From Zeugodacus cucurbitae (lineage: Eukaryota; Arthropoda; Insecta; Diptera; Tephritidae): a stretch of 64,000 nucleotides of DNA. Location of the stretch: contig NC_071671.1 in the NCBI RefSeq assembly GCF_028554725.1, positions 9,792,001-9,856,000 of the forward strand, in the 5' to 3' direction. Position numbers and translations under genes: made by a program. Positions 36,851 to 47,760 of this stretch are shown here, piece after piece. How positions within the stretch are numbered: position 1 is the stretch's first letter; each line of letters opens with the position of its first letter. The notes under the pieces were generated by a model. That model did no database searches. It had not been told where the DNA came from and was given only the letters and a program-made list of their open reading frames with translations.

Positions 36851-38959
36851 TAGAGAGTTGGTCCAAGGACACTACCTTGTGGGACTCGATCCAGCCCTCA
36901 TTTCCTATATGCCTGAAATTTCATCTTGAATTTTGATTTTATACAGCTGAGCCGAGTTCTAGACTCTGTCAAAAGCTTGCTGAATGTCTAGGAAAATTGC
37001 ACAACACTACTTCTTATTCTCCAAACTATTAAGTAATTATTAAGTAAGTGTTCTGCTGTACCGTGTATAATCTTTGGAGAAATATTCTTTCGAAACAGTC
37101 TGATGAAAACACTTAACCGTAGTTCTTAAACAGAAAGTCCTATACTGGAGTTAATATTGACAGAAATTAAGCAAAGTCCACTATTCAACAACATATTTAC
37201 ATAAGCCTACAAACTTATCCCCCCCTCTTCATTTTACACCACTTACGCATACTTTTTCTTCCGAAATTTATTGTTCTTTACACTTTTTTTTCTCTCTTTA
37301 TTTTGCCACTTCACCTTGGAGTGCCAAACTCTAACGTGAATCGCCTGCTGAACTATGCGACACCTTCGATAACTTTTTTTATCCTACCTTACATTGTGTG
37401 TTGTTGTTGTAATTCGATTGCTTTTGTGTTTCCGCTAAAACGTTTTCGTTTCGTTCTTGCTGATTTATAAACTATCTTTGTCATAAATATTTATCAAAAC
37501 GAATATTGATGACATCATTGCAAAAACTACAAATACTTGTGTTTATACGTATGTACAAAGAGTAAGTAGTGAGCAGAGCTCGGCTCAATGCATACCTGTG
37601 TAGTTATTTACCGTATTTTTTGATTTTTTTTGCTGCTCAAAAACTACACCTCCACTTGAACGGCAAACACAGTGCCTTACTACACACATGCACTTATATA
37701 TTAATGGCTGCACATGACTGATCGCTTCGAGCTGCCAAGCATTGAGTCGCGGGCCATTAAATCATGCGCATAGATTCTTACATAAATTCTCTTACATATT
37801 GATTTATATATGTATATATATTGCTTGCTAGCGAATTTTGTCTATTGCTTGCTTCTTCATTTTTATTTTTATTTTTTTTATAATTTTTCTTCCTCCTCAA
37901 TTTCGTTAGTTTCTGTTTTTGCCCAGCCATTCGCATTCCGCGCAGCCGAAACAAAGCTCAGTCGCCAACTGTCATAATTTCCATGTACCGTTCAAAGTCA
38001 GCTGTCTGTTTGTTGCATTTGCTTGCGACACATTTGTTTTCACCGATTGCACCGATTTTCATGCGCTTTTCTGGGTTTTATTTGTATCAATTAGTTGTAT
38101 TTTTAACTCTTGCCCGTGCACTCTCGTGTGTGTTGATTGTGACACTTCGTGTAGAGATAACGCATTCGCGTTTTTTTTTTTCAATTATTTTTGTATTTTG
38201 TTTTTGTTGTGTCCACCTTATCGCCACTGCGAGTCGAGCAGTAATTGAATAACGAAAGTGCTTTTTTCCATATTAAAATGCTTATTAGTAATTTTGTGTA
38301 AAAGCAATTTTTCATGTTAAATATAGTGAGTGCGCAATCGTTTCAGTCTTCACGAAACAACGAAACGAATAACGTATGTTTAGTCGAATAAAGTTTATTA
38401 ATCAACTGATTTCGTGTGTGTGCGTGTGATTTTTGGCAATTAAATTTGTTTAATTATTAATTTTTCTAACGAAAGTTTGGAAAACCAAGAGAGCAGAGAA
38501 TAGTGTCAATATTAAAGCGCGCTACGCTTGTGAGAAAGCAAAACTTATTCATCTGCAACGAAGTGCAAAGTTCGCCTGTAGTGTTCTGCAGATCACTAAT
38601 GATCTATGGCAAATAAATGTCTATACATATATGAAGTGCAATATTTTTGTGTAATAAATCATTATTTTTGAATCAATATCAATTGGAATAGTGCAGCTGT
38701 TGACCAAACGTCATTGAAAAAAGTGTCTACGTGAATCTAGTGAGATTGCATAGTCTGCTCGAGCTGTACAAGAAACAAAATTCGCTTTAAATAACGCAAA
38801 TGCGCTTTCTCTTACAGAATATAAGATCTATTCAACTGATACAGTGGTTATACAGCTTCCCGAGGTTTTTTTTAAGTCTCTTTTAAAGGCTTTTCATACC
38901 CTTGGTTATGTTAGGTTAGGCTAGTAGGCAGATCTCTGCATATGCAGAGAGATCTTACT
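36851..38959. other. non-coding, part UTR-like
   Basis: No supported ORF. The segment 38240-38760 is rich in GTG, AAACAACG and AATTAAT and resembles a fly 5' UTR or first exon, but lacks a clear splice donor tied to the 40981 gene. Confidence 0.4.
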
Positions 38960-39600
38960 TAGATAGTTTTGAATACTGTCCTTTTGTTATACCAATAAAC
39001 TCCTAATGGCTCAAAAAGACCCTTATAGTTCGGCAAAACGCTTGGAATCTGTTACAAAGTTCTTGAGTCGGCTAATGTCTATTATAGTCAATTCGCTTTC
39101 CAATGTGGGTTTCAACCTCAGTCTGTCAAAAGCTAGACATTAAAAGAAAAAGTGCTTAAATGATTCCAGCTCGCCTTTCTCCAAACAGTTTTAGCAACTT
39201 GCATCTGCCAGGATCACTAGTAACAATACATACATGCCTATCGAACAATATCCAGCAAACTCACCAATGATTGCGTCGAGATGTACCTTGCTGCGAGAAA
39301 ACAGTTCGAAGAACCTTTTACGCGCCACTGCAGGCCCAAAGACCTCGAACTGCACAGATGCTGGTTGTTGTCCAGCACTTAGCGAGCTCAAGCGATGTCT
39401 GTATGTCCAACGCTCTTGCGCAAGTGGACCATGGACTGCCAACCCGCTTCCATTCCGACGTCAAAGTTGCTAGAGTACCCTCTCTTGCAAGCTTGTTCGC
39501 TTTCAGTCAGTTATCACCGTTTCCGTGTTTACCAGATACTCACACAAGCCGGACAGCAAAACAACTATATTGATAAGGATGTTAGGCACTCCTTAACTAG
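38960..39600 (-). pseudogene. LINE RNase H and C-terminal relic
   Basis: Minus-strand fragments, frame-shifted against each other: ANKLAREGTL-like (the RNase H C-terminal GN.KAD.LAR.G motif), ATLTSEWKRVGSPWSTCARAL, SRSKVHLDAIIGEFAGYCSIG, and LEKGELESFKHFLF. These correspond to the RNase H end and the post-RNase H Cys/His region seen more intact at 9411-9743, though from a different LINE family. Many frameshifts and stops; dead. Confidence 0.72.
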
Positions 39601-40403
39601 CCTAGAATTTCAATGCTAGTCTTGTCGCTCTGCTGTCGGAGTGAATGCTTCCACTCTAAAGGATCCCACCCTACGGAACAGTGTGTCCACTGCTACCTTG
39701 ATCGCAGCGACCGCTGCTTGAAAGACACAGCAGTGGTCTGGTTGCCTAATGCTGGAGTTGATTGAGAGCTTCCGACAGAAAACTCGCTCACCCACCTTCC
39801 CACTGACCTTTTATGTATCAATGAAACAACTCACAGCACCTCCTCTCTATAGTCTACATATCCTTAGCCTACAATGAATCGGAGAGTCTAAGAATCTTTC
39901 AAGTTACTGATCGAACGTAAACTTACGCACTATTTGATGATTCCAATATATTATATTACTTTATAAAGCTTTCATTTCGAAAAAAATTTAAGGTCATTAC
40001 CAGTGCTCCAGTGCCCCTATAGCATTTTATTTTATTTAACCTTGACCTTCCACATTAATAATTATCAGTCAGCATTGTATCCATATATTTCTGCAGAGTG
40101 GGCTCTGGATAAATCACGCTCTTTTTGTGGTTTTCACTCTCTTTGCCAGCAGAGTTCTTCTCTTATTCAGTGAGTTCACTCTGAGCATTTTGTTGCTTAC
40201 AGTTATGACACATGCTTTTTGGGCTTTGCCAATTTTCCTGCCAAGCTTTCCTTGCTTCCCGCATTGCTCGAGGTATTTTTATGTTTTTAATATTTTTGTT
40301 TTGTTTTGTTATTGTTTTCTTTTTTTCAATTTCAAAAATGACAACTGCAATTTAGAGACATACTCGCTACCAAAATAAAATTGGCTTGCCAAATGTGTTG
40401 TTC
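39601..40403. other. non-coding, no gene seen
   Basis: No coding signal. The 83-codon ORF at 40127-40378 is hydrophobic low complexity and is not supported. Confidence 0.45.
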
Positions 40404-40980
40404 AGTGCAGCTGAAATTGCCAAGAACAACGCACACACCGAACGCGCCGACAAAGCGAAACGACGCGACGCGACTAAACGCGAGTGCTCCATACAAGATC
40501 TGTTCCTATACAAGATCAACTGTATTCCTTAAATTATAAAATGTTTGTGTTTAGGAAATGCATTTGGCCGCGCGCAATTGCAACGAACTTAGAATTGAAA
40601 CGAAAATCAAAACGAACCGATCACACAGAAACAATACGACGAATATCGCAAAATTCACAAAGATCGCGACTAAACAACAACAACGACAAGAAATATATGA
40701 ATTTGAAGTTGATAAAATTACTTACAGTTTAACACAGCCGCCAATGGAATGCGTGCAATAGCAATAAGAGTAGTGAAGTGTCAACCAAAAACAAAACATT
40801 TACCGAAGCGTTAAAATCATATATTCGTACGCGTGACTTATATACATACATATATACATATAAGAAAGAGTTGTTGCCTTAAAAAAAGTTGATAAAAATA
40901 AAAAGAGAAGCATAAGAACAGTGGTTACTTGCAGTTACTTTGAAAAAGCATAACTCACGCTGGAAAAGCTGCGCGATAAA
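40404..40980 (+). other. probable 5' UTR/promoter region of the 40981 gene
   Basis: TTCAGTGC at 40401 is a near match to the initiator. Downstream sequence to the ATG is AAC/AAA-rich with ACGCGACGCGAC and AACAACAACGAC runs, as in fly leaders. A spliced alternative exists: TTACTTGCAG|TTACTTTG gives an acceptor with exon start 40935, leaving a 46-nt leader. An in-frame TAA at 40951-40953 shows that translation does not come from further upstream. Confidence 0.4.
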
Positions 40981-43009
40981 ATGTGGTTCCGCCTCTCGGG
41001 TGGCGGGAGTAGTGGCGGTGGCGGCACTAGTGCTGGCAGCGGTGCAGATTCCACCGATGATGCATCACCCACACAAAACAGCAACCACACGCTGGCGGTG
41101 CCCAGTTCGACAGGCGGCAGTGAGCCATCGCGTTTTGAGAAGTTTCGACGTGCCAGCTTTCGACGCAAATCCACCGGTCAAATGCCGACACGCAAGCGTT
41201 CCAAATCACCACATTTCATATTACAAGCGGACAAATCCACATCATTGGAGGAAGCGGACGAGGATGCGGAGAGGGAACGCAATGCAGAGTCGGCGCAAGA
41301 ACGCTTAACGTCGCCAAACGAGAATGCAACGACCAAAGCCTTGGATCACAGCAATGATGTGGATATAGTGTTGAATGGTCCAGAGGGCGCAACGTCCACA
41401 CTGCTTGTACTTAGCGATCCTAAGCCGGAGCATAAGAAAGCGACACTTAAGTCCATTAAAACGGATCCACCCAAACGCAAGTTTTATAAACACTTCACCT
41501 CATCAACGGCGCGTCGGCAGGGTTCATTGGAGAGCGCCGAAGTGCCACCGGCACTTTCCTCCTTGGGTGAGTTCACACCGAAAAGCGCTAAGAAGCAACG
41601 TAGCGTCGCGTCGGTTGCAGCTGCTAGAAAGTACAGCGATGATGAGGACTACGATGATGACTTGGACACCGACTCTACCGATACGGATGACGAGAGCAGT
41701 GATGCTGACGCTGACAATTTATCGCCCAAACGTGGCAATGGTAAGGAGAAGAAGATACTGCTCACCGATCCGAAGTATAAGCATAACCGCATCGAGAAGA
41801 GTTCATCCAAAACGAAGATGAGTGATCTGGAGAAACGTGAAAGCTTGAAGCGTTCGCGTAGTGCACGCAAACTGGCAGCAGCTGAGCGTGTGGCTGCCGC
41901 TGCAGCGGCAAAGGCGGGCGCTATGGCAATGCCGAGTGCTGAGGAAGCGGGTACTAGCCCGCTGAAGAGTAAGGATAAACGCGCGGAGAAGGAGGCGTCC
42001 AAGAAACATACACGTGGCCATAATAATCTTAATTTGCATGCGCTTGTCAAATTCGTGATGAGTAATAAGAAGTTTTTAAATAGTGAAGAATTTACGCTGA
42101 CGCGTCGCAAGTCAATCTCAGAGGCCGCCACAACGATTGTCACTGTGGCGGCCACATGCAAACCCATGCCGATTGCGTTGAAGTATGCGCCCGAAAGTGT
42201 GGTCGCTGATGCGCCGAAAGAGCACGATGCCAAAGCGGAGCGCAATGTGGTGTTGGTGAAGAAACAAAACCTCAAGAACTCATTTTGCGATCACTTTAAT
42301 AACAACAATAACAATGAGTGCCAAAGTCATGACGAATGCATGCAGCTTAGTGATAAGGATAAAAAGAAGAAACTGAAGAAACAAAAGAAGAAATCAGTTG
42401 AGCTAGAGGAGTGCGCCAATCGTGAAATCTACAAATACATTTCGGAGGAGGACACACAGAAAGCGCTGGATGCCAAAGTGAAGCGCAACAGCTCAAACAG
42501 TTCGAAGAGTAGTAAAAGTAGCGGCAACTTTGAAGATGAAGCCTTCTACTCTTGCGACGAGTTGGAACGTGAGGAGCGTGCGCGAAATAATCGTGCTGGC
42601 GGTGTTGGTAGTGCCAGTAGTCGCGGTGGCAGTGTAAGTGGCGTGGAAACATCACCCAACTCCAATACGTCTGGCTCGATTTCATCCACATCGAACACCT
42701 TGTCGCCGACGATTTTTGTAACGACTGATGAGACGGGGACGCAAACAACAGCAACAACAAGTACAATTATCAAGCGTAAAACATCTTCCCCATCTCTCAC
42801 ATCGAGAGTTGCGGCCAAGATTAACGAGAAGACGAATAACTATCGTAATCGGAGAGCGGTCGCAGCTGCTGCGGCTGCGGCAGCCAATAAAGTGGCCAAG
42901 AAGCAACGCAAAGGGCAAGTGTCGTTGACGACAGCCATCGGAGGTGTTAATGTAGCTGCAGGCGCTGGCGCTGGAAAGCGTGCAGAATACTACAAACAAT
43001 TAAGTGTTG
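40981..43009 (+). CDS. large first coding exon, Ser/Lys/Arg-rich protein, unrecognised
   Basis: Encodes residues 1-676 plus one base. The ATG is in good fly context (TAAAATGT), with an in-frame stop 28 bp upstream. The exon ends at GTTG|GTGAGC, phase 1, which joins the acceptor at 43542 to make GAA. Visible features: Gly/Ser-rich start (7-22); a basic segment at 51-76 with RRAS, RRKS and RKRSKS kinase-type sites; an acidic Asp/Ser stretch at about 219-247; an Ala-rich helix at about 296-318; an Asn run at about 439-444; a Lys-rich block at about 458-475; a Ser/Gly/Thr-rich part at 520-595; and RKTSSPSLTSR near 599-609. No membrane segment, signal peptide or folded domain is visible. If the intron is not spliced, the frame ends at 43050 (689 residues). 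It is probably the disordered, phosphorylated N-terminus of a large signalling or cytoskeletal protein (inference). GC content is far above its surroundings. Confidence 0.9.
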
Positions 43010-43541
43010 GTGAGCAAAAGTCCAAAAAAAAAAAAGAACTCGGCAGATAAGCCGGAAAAGAGCGATAATTATATTAGAACTTGTGTGGAAAAATTAGTTT
43101 AGGTCGAGAAATACTGAGCTCAGAGAACACATAAGATCTAGCTAAACTAAAGTGTCGTTCCAAATAAGTCTCCATCTTCATCTCGACAGAAAAGGGACAC
43201 ATTTTTCTAAACATATCACGGTCTGTTCTCTGTTCTCTTTATAGTATTTTTCGTCCGGGACTACTTTTCTTATGGAATAGATGTTCCAGATCTTAGTCCA
43301 GTTTCCCTCGGATATGGATCGATCTCTTTACTCTAGTAGAGACTATTGAGATTTATGTCATTTAAATCTACTCGGTTATGAAATTGGGGATTCAAACCCA
43401 TTAGACAATTTTTAAGGGAGAGCTCGGTGGAGCTGAAATTTTAAGACTTTTCCGAATAGAAATATCTTTTTTTGAAATATTTTTGCATTTTACATCTTAG
43501 ATCCATTACTAATTTGTTCTTTCTACCTTTTTCATTTACAG

Positions 43542-43875
43542 AACGCTTGCACACATCATCCATAGTACGGCAACCCTCCGATCGCAGACCGGATGCGGCC
43601 AACCAAGCGCTGCGCTCCAACGGCACAGCCGCAACGTCCGCCGACAACACAGACGACGTACAGCTACGTTTGCCAACGAGCGGTGCATACCCAGCTGGCG
43701 GGTCGGGCGAAACCGGCGCTGGCATTGTCGGCAAGGGCGCATCGGGAGGACGCGGCGGCACACGCGAATCGAACGTGCCGCTGTCGGGCGATGCCACAGG
43801 CGACTTGGGTGGTACAGCTGCTGCCGATACGAGTGCGCAGGACGCAGCAGAAGGGAAAGATGCACGACGAGAACG
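43542..43875 (+). CDS. second coding exon of the 40981 gene
   Basis: Acceptor TTCATTTACAG|AACGC (AG at 43540-43541) after a pyrimidine-rich stretch; donor GAACG|GTGAGT at 43876. Intron 1 is 532 bp and holds nothing else that I can see. The exon completes a Glu codon and continues RLHTSSIVRQPSDRRPDAAN, then a Gly/Ala/Thr-rich low-complexity segment (YPAGGSGETGAGIVGKGASG), ending AEGKDARRER. The frame is open throughout and both phases match the neighbours (phase 1 in, phase 2 out). There is no recognisable domain. Confidence 0.87.
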
Positions 43876-44057
43876 GTGAGTTGCATTCGGTTGATGCATT
43901 TTTTTTTTTGTTTTGTAATAATGATTTTCTTTTATGTTCTGTTCCCTCATACACAACAACACAAACTGCGCTACTCGGCATGCAAAAATTTACATCACAT
44001 CTTCGGAAATCGAAATCCAAACAAATTGCATTTGTTTTGATTGCGACGTGTGCGCAG

Positions 44058-44195
44058 TTTACATCAACATCATCAAAATAAAAGCGCTCCCGTCTCAGTA
44101 AATCGCTCCGAATCGTATAAGGAGCGTTTATCGCAAAAACGCAATCGCAATAGTCGACGCAAAACATCAGATCCTAGTCTGACGTCAAGGCCAAA
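44058..44195 (+). CDS. third coding exon of the 40981 gene
   Basis: Acceptor GTGTGCGCAG|TTTAC (AG at 44056-44057); donor GCCAAA|GTGAGT at 44196. Intron 2 is only 182 bp. The exon finishes an Arg codon and then reads LHQHHQNKSAPVSVNRSESY, KERLSQKRNRNSRRKTSDPS and LTSRPK, 45 codons plus two bases, with no stop. RRKTSDPSLTSR echoes KRKTSSPSLTSR of exon 1. The open phase-2 donor means that coding continues downstream, but I find no convincing fourth exon in the window. The pyrimidine tract before the acceptor is weak, so the start could differ by a few codons. Confidence 0.85.
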
Positions 44196-44835
44196 GTGAG
44201 TACCGTTTGTACATATTTACATATATAGACCTATAAACAAAAGATATCGATGATCAGAAAATGTTTGTTATTGCGAGTTTACTTACTGTTTACTTGCAAT
44301 AAATAGCCATTCATACGAGAAGTGAATTGTGAGAATTCTTATATTTTTGAGTGAATTTGAAAGGGACTTAGCATTGCTATAGATACTAGAAGGATTATAA
44401 GGAAAAAGGAAGCGACAAAGAGCACAAAAGATCTAACCAAACTTAAGCGCTGTTATAGAACATGACTCCTTATATTACTCCATGGAAGTGTTTCGAGCAT
44501 TCATGAGCTCTCTAGCCGTTGAACTTAACAGTGCTCTAGATATCAGAAGGATTATTTCTAAGTTTCCGTGGAGAGTGAAATTTTTGAGCTGAGACTGAGG
44601 TGACAAATATCTCCAGGTAAAGCCATAACTGTATTCAACCAAAGATAAATTTGTTGATTTTAAAGGTTAGATGATTGGTGTATATTCAAAATTCATATTG
44701 CGAGTGTTCCTCCGTCTGAAAGAGATTCATACTTGTTTTATATGAATTGAATTGATCTTGAACGACGAGATGTTTTCTTGATGAGAGAACTGACAATTTA
44801 CGAGCTTTTGATTCGGTTTTAATATCGAAATATAT
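44196..44835. other. intron, non-coding
   Basis: Downstream of the third exon; presumably the start of a long third intron. No further coding exon is recognised. Confidence 0.5.
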
Positions 44836-44837
44836 TT

Positions 44838-45090
44838 AAAGTTCAGAAACAGAACGATGTAGAGGGAGGGGGAGAGAAGAACGAGAGAGGCATAAAGAGA
44901 TAGAGTATAGTAACTTATAGTGGATATTTTTAAGCAATCTCGAAATCTAACGGTACTTCGATAAAAACCGAATATATGAAAAGAGAAAAAGAAACAGCAC
45001 GATATAGTGAGAGGGCGATAAAGAACGAGAATGGCATAGAGATAGAGAGAGAGAGTATAGTAAATTAAAGTGGGTATTTTTAAGCAACAC
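44838..45090. repeat. diverged two-unit GA-rich tandem repeat
   Basis: Two units of about 150 bp share AACAG.ACGAT.TAG.GAGGG, AAGAACGAGA..GGCATA, AGAGATAGAG..GAGTATAGTAA, and GGGTATTTTTAAGCAA-like ends. Confidence 0.7.
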
Positions 45091-45159
45091 CTATACTAAA
45101 ATGTAATCTAACTTAAGCTGTGCAGTATGTTTCGATTCTCAACTTTTTTATTATTTTCG

Positions 45160-45600
45160 AAGATCAAACTTTTCACTATATAACTTGACCGAAAAGTTTT
45201 ATACATCATTGAATTAAGAGGAAAATGTAGATTATATAATTTTTTTGGATTTTTAGTCACTATATCCTGTAATTAATAATATTTATTTTCGAACATCGAA
45301 TCCAAATATTTCTAATTTGAAAGCTAATTGCTCCTATAATTAATAATAATTTTATAGTAATAAATATTTAATAATTTTTTTCGAACTTCGAATCCAAATA
45401 TTTCCATTTTGGAGGTTAACTTCGAAAATCGAAAAACACACTGTTTTTGCACTTTTTCGAACTTCGAATCCATTTATTTCGATTTTGGAGGCTATCTTCG
45501 AAAATCGAAAAATACATTTTTTTTTTACTTATGACTCACTCTCTCTGGAAAAATTAGTTTGGTCCAATCTGTTGGGTATTGTGTTGCACAGTATAATGGA
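45160..45600 (+). repeat. dispersed repeat family 4, copy 2 (internally expanded)
   Basis: Same landmarks as copies at 20450 and 50280. The segment CGAA(C/T)TTCGAATCCA.ATATTTC with GGAGGCTA.CTTCGAAAATCG is repeated about three times here (near 45290, 45380 and 45460). Confidence 0.68.
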
Positions 45601-46880
45601 TATGTAGATGAATATACTCTCTCCTACAATGCAAGAAGAGTGAAATACTGGACTGATAGTAATTGAAAGCACTAAAAATGTGTGACAAAAGAAAAATTAT
45701 TAAAAATAAATAGTTTTTTATGAGCTCTTCTAAGTTCATATTCGCCCCAAATACCAAACCAACAGTAATTTGTTGCTTTTGTATGCAAAGTTACTGCTCC
45801 AGTTCAACACACACACACACACCCACATATACAGAGGTGCATTCAAAAACTATTCATGGCATTATCGCAATTTTTGTGAAAGACAAAATCTCTTTGCCAG
45901 CTTTGGCACCTCAATTCGCAGCCACAAAAGCATATGTGCCGCATCATAAACAGACTTTTTGCTTCCGCCATAAACCACAAGTGCTTGCGTCGTATATGCC
46001 GCTGTTTTGCAGACTCTTCGTCTTCGTCTTCCACTTCGAACGTGGCAACAACCGCAACGGCGGCACAATGCCAAGGCAACGACGCGGGCGGCTGCTGTGA
46101 GCTGTCGCTTTATGATGGAAGACAAGCTGCAGCAGTTTATGCGCCAAGCTCACCAGTCGGAAGCGAAAGAAGCCAAAGCAGACACACACATTTTGCAACG
46201 CCGTCGAATGCATTGAGCTATTGCCTGCCTGCGCACTGATTGTTTTGCACTTTTGCCGTTTTTTGTTATTGTTGCTGCTGCCGTTTAACCACAAAATCTA
46301 ATAAACGCCGGTGCACCCACACACACACTGTAACGGTAAAATTGATATTTTTGCATTTTCTGCTGCTGCTGCTGCTTTGGTGCTGCCACACTGTGCCGCA
46401 GCTTTAATAATTTGCTGGAAAATTTGTCACTCCCTCATAACACAGTGTGCGCAGAAACGCGTAAAATATACTATTTATGCGTTGAGGTGTGTGTGTGTGC
46501 GTATTCGTAATTGTAATGCCTCGCAATGTAAACAAATAAGTTTCCGGTAAACAATGCGCTTCTTCATACAAAGGGTAGGCATTGGAGGCGTTGAGGCACT
46601 GAAATTTCCCTGTATTACTTGTGACATGTGGCATAGTTGATATTCAAGGAAATGCGTAAGCAAACAACAACAATAAAATACGGTTAATTATTAGATGTTG
46701 ACAAAAAATGAAATTAATAACCTCAAAATGCCAAGATATGCTGAATTTTCGGAACAGATCTGGAGACTTTCAATCTTTAGTGTCTAAGTGTCGAAAGCAC
46801 TAGCTAATCTAGTACAAGTGATCGAGTACTATGCTGGTTTCTATTTCAGAAGAACTCTCAAAATGCATAGAAAGTCTCGT
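45601..46880. other. non-coding, UTR- or intron-like
   Basis: A GC-richer section at 45,990-46,240 is open in several frames on both strands, but the exon reading is not phase-compatible with the preceding exon (see the rejected list). Otherwise simple sequence. Confidence 0.4.
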
Positions 46881-46899
46881 GCTTGTCCGCTCTTCTCCT

Positions 46900-47760
46900 G
46901 AAGTCCGTTTGGAGTTTGGCAGTTGCTGTGGCGTTATCTGACTGCTGTTTCTTTTACCAGCTCTGTCCCCTCTATACTGCCGCTTTGTGTCAGCGGTACG
47001 CCTCTTCCTTGGTACATTCGTTGCAGGCTCTTTGGTACCGCTATCTCCTCTTATTTTGTCAACAACAAGCTATTTGGCTTCTGCGAACGACTTCTCTTCG
47101 TCCAGATGCCTGAGGTACTACTTTATAGTGGTTCATCCCTACCCTTCGGGGATCGTTGGTGCCACCTGGTCAGCCTGTCTCAGGTAGTGGAGGATATTTA
47201 CCACTCCAGTGCCTCTTTTTCCTGTGAGCCCCTGCACTGACCGTTGCCTCTCAGACTCTTCGCCGCTGTCCTTCCTGACGGGTACTTTTGTGGAGTACGT
47301 CTTTGCCCGATCCTCCTTTAGGATTTTGTCCCCTGTCTGGGATGTCGCTGCTCGTTGAGTGTACGTCTCTTGCTAACTCCTCGAACATCGAACGCTGCAC
47401 TGCCGTTAGGGCATCTAGGAAGCGTGTTCTCACTCTTCCTGAGCGTAACCCCAGCTCTATTGTTTTTGTTGTTGTTTTTATTTGTATTCTTGTCCATCTG
47501 TGTCGTACGACCATTTGTCTCGAAAAGTGAAGTCTCCTGGTAAAAATTTACTGTAGGGAAGCAATAAGTTCTCCACACCAGAGCCCAATGACGTTATAAG
47601 GCCGGCATTACTTCCCAAGTGGGCTCTGTGTTGGGAAGACTCTGTTCGAATATAGCCTGATTTTTTTCCTGGCTGTCTTATCATCCGTGGGAGGTTGCAT
47701 AACACCGTGGATTAGAAGATGGCAGATCTTGGTTCGACACGTTTCATTTAAATTTAAAAT
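46900..47760 (-). other. possible LINE ORF1-like relic
   Basis: Minus-strand ORFs (for example 47251-47514) give VRTRFLDALTAVQRSMFEEL and SSDIPDRGQNPKGGSGKDV. This is hydrophilic, Arg/Lys/Gly-rich sequence of the kind seen in gag-like ORF1 proteins. The GC content differs sharply from the surroundings, and an A/T-only tail follows at 47758-47800. No diagnostic zinc knuckle is visible, so the call is weak. Confidence 0.3.

Noticed and set aside
41649..42275. 208-codon minus-strand ORF and other long ORFs within 40.9-44.2 kb
   Set aside because: Antisense or frame shadows of the high-GC exon; the + frame has the start context and phase-matched splice sites.
46013..46239. Possible fourth exon of the 40981 gene after TGTTTTGCAG, reading SSSSSSTSNVATTATAAQC and ending in a stop at 46237-46239
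   Set aside because: The attractive frame needs a phase-1 upstream exon, but exon 3 ends in phase 2. The phase-2 frame stops after about 28 codons. Both strands are open here, so the openness is compositional. It could still be an exon spliced from an unseen partner.
47700..47760. GGTTCGACACG resembling a tRNA B-box
   Set aside because: No matching A-box or cloverleaf upstream; it sits in probable retroelement debris.
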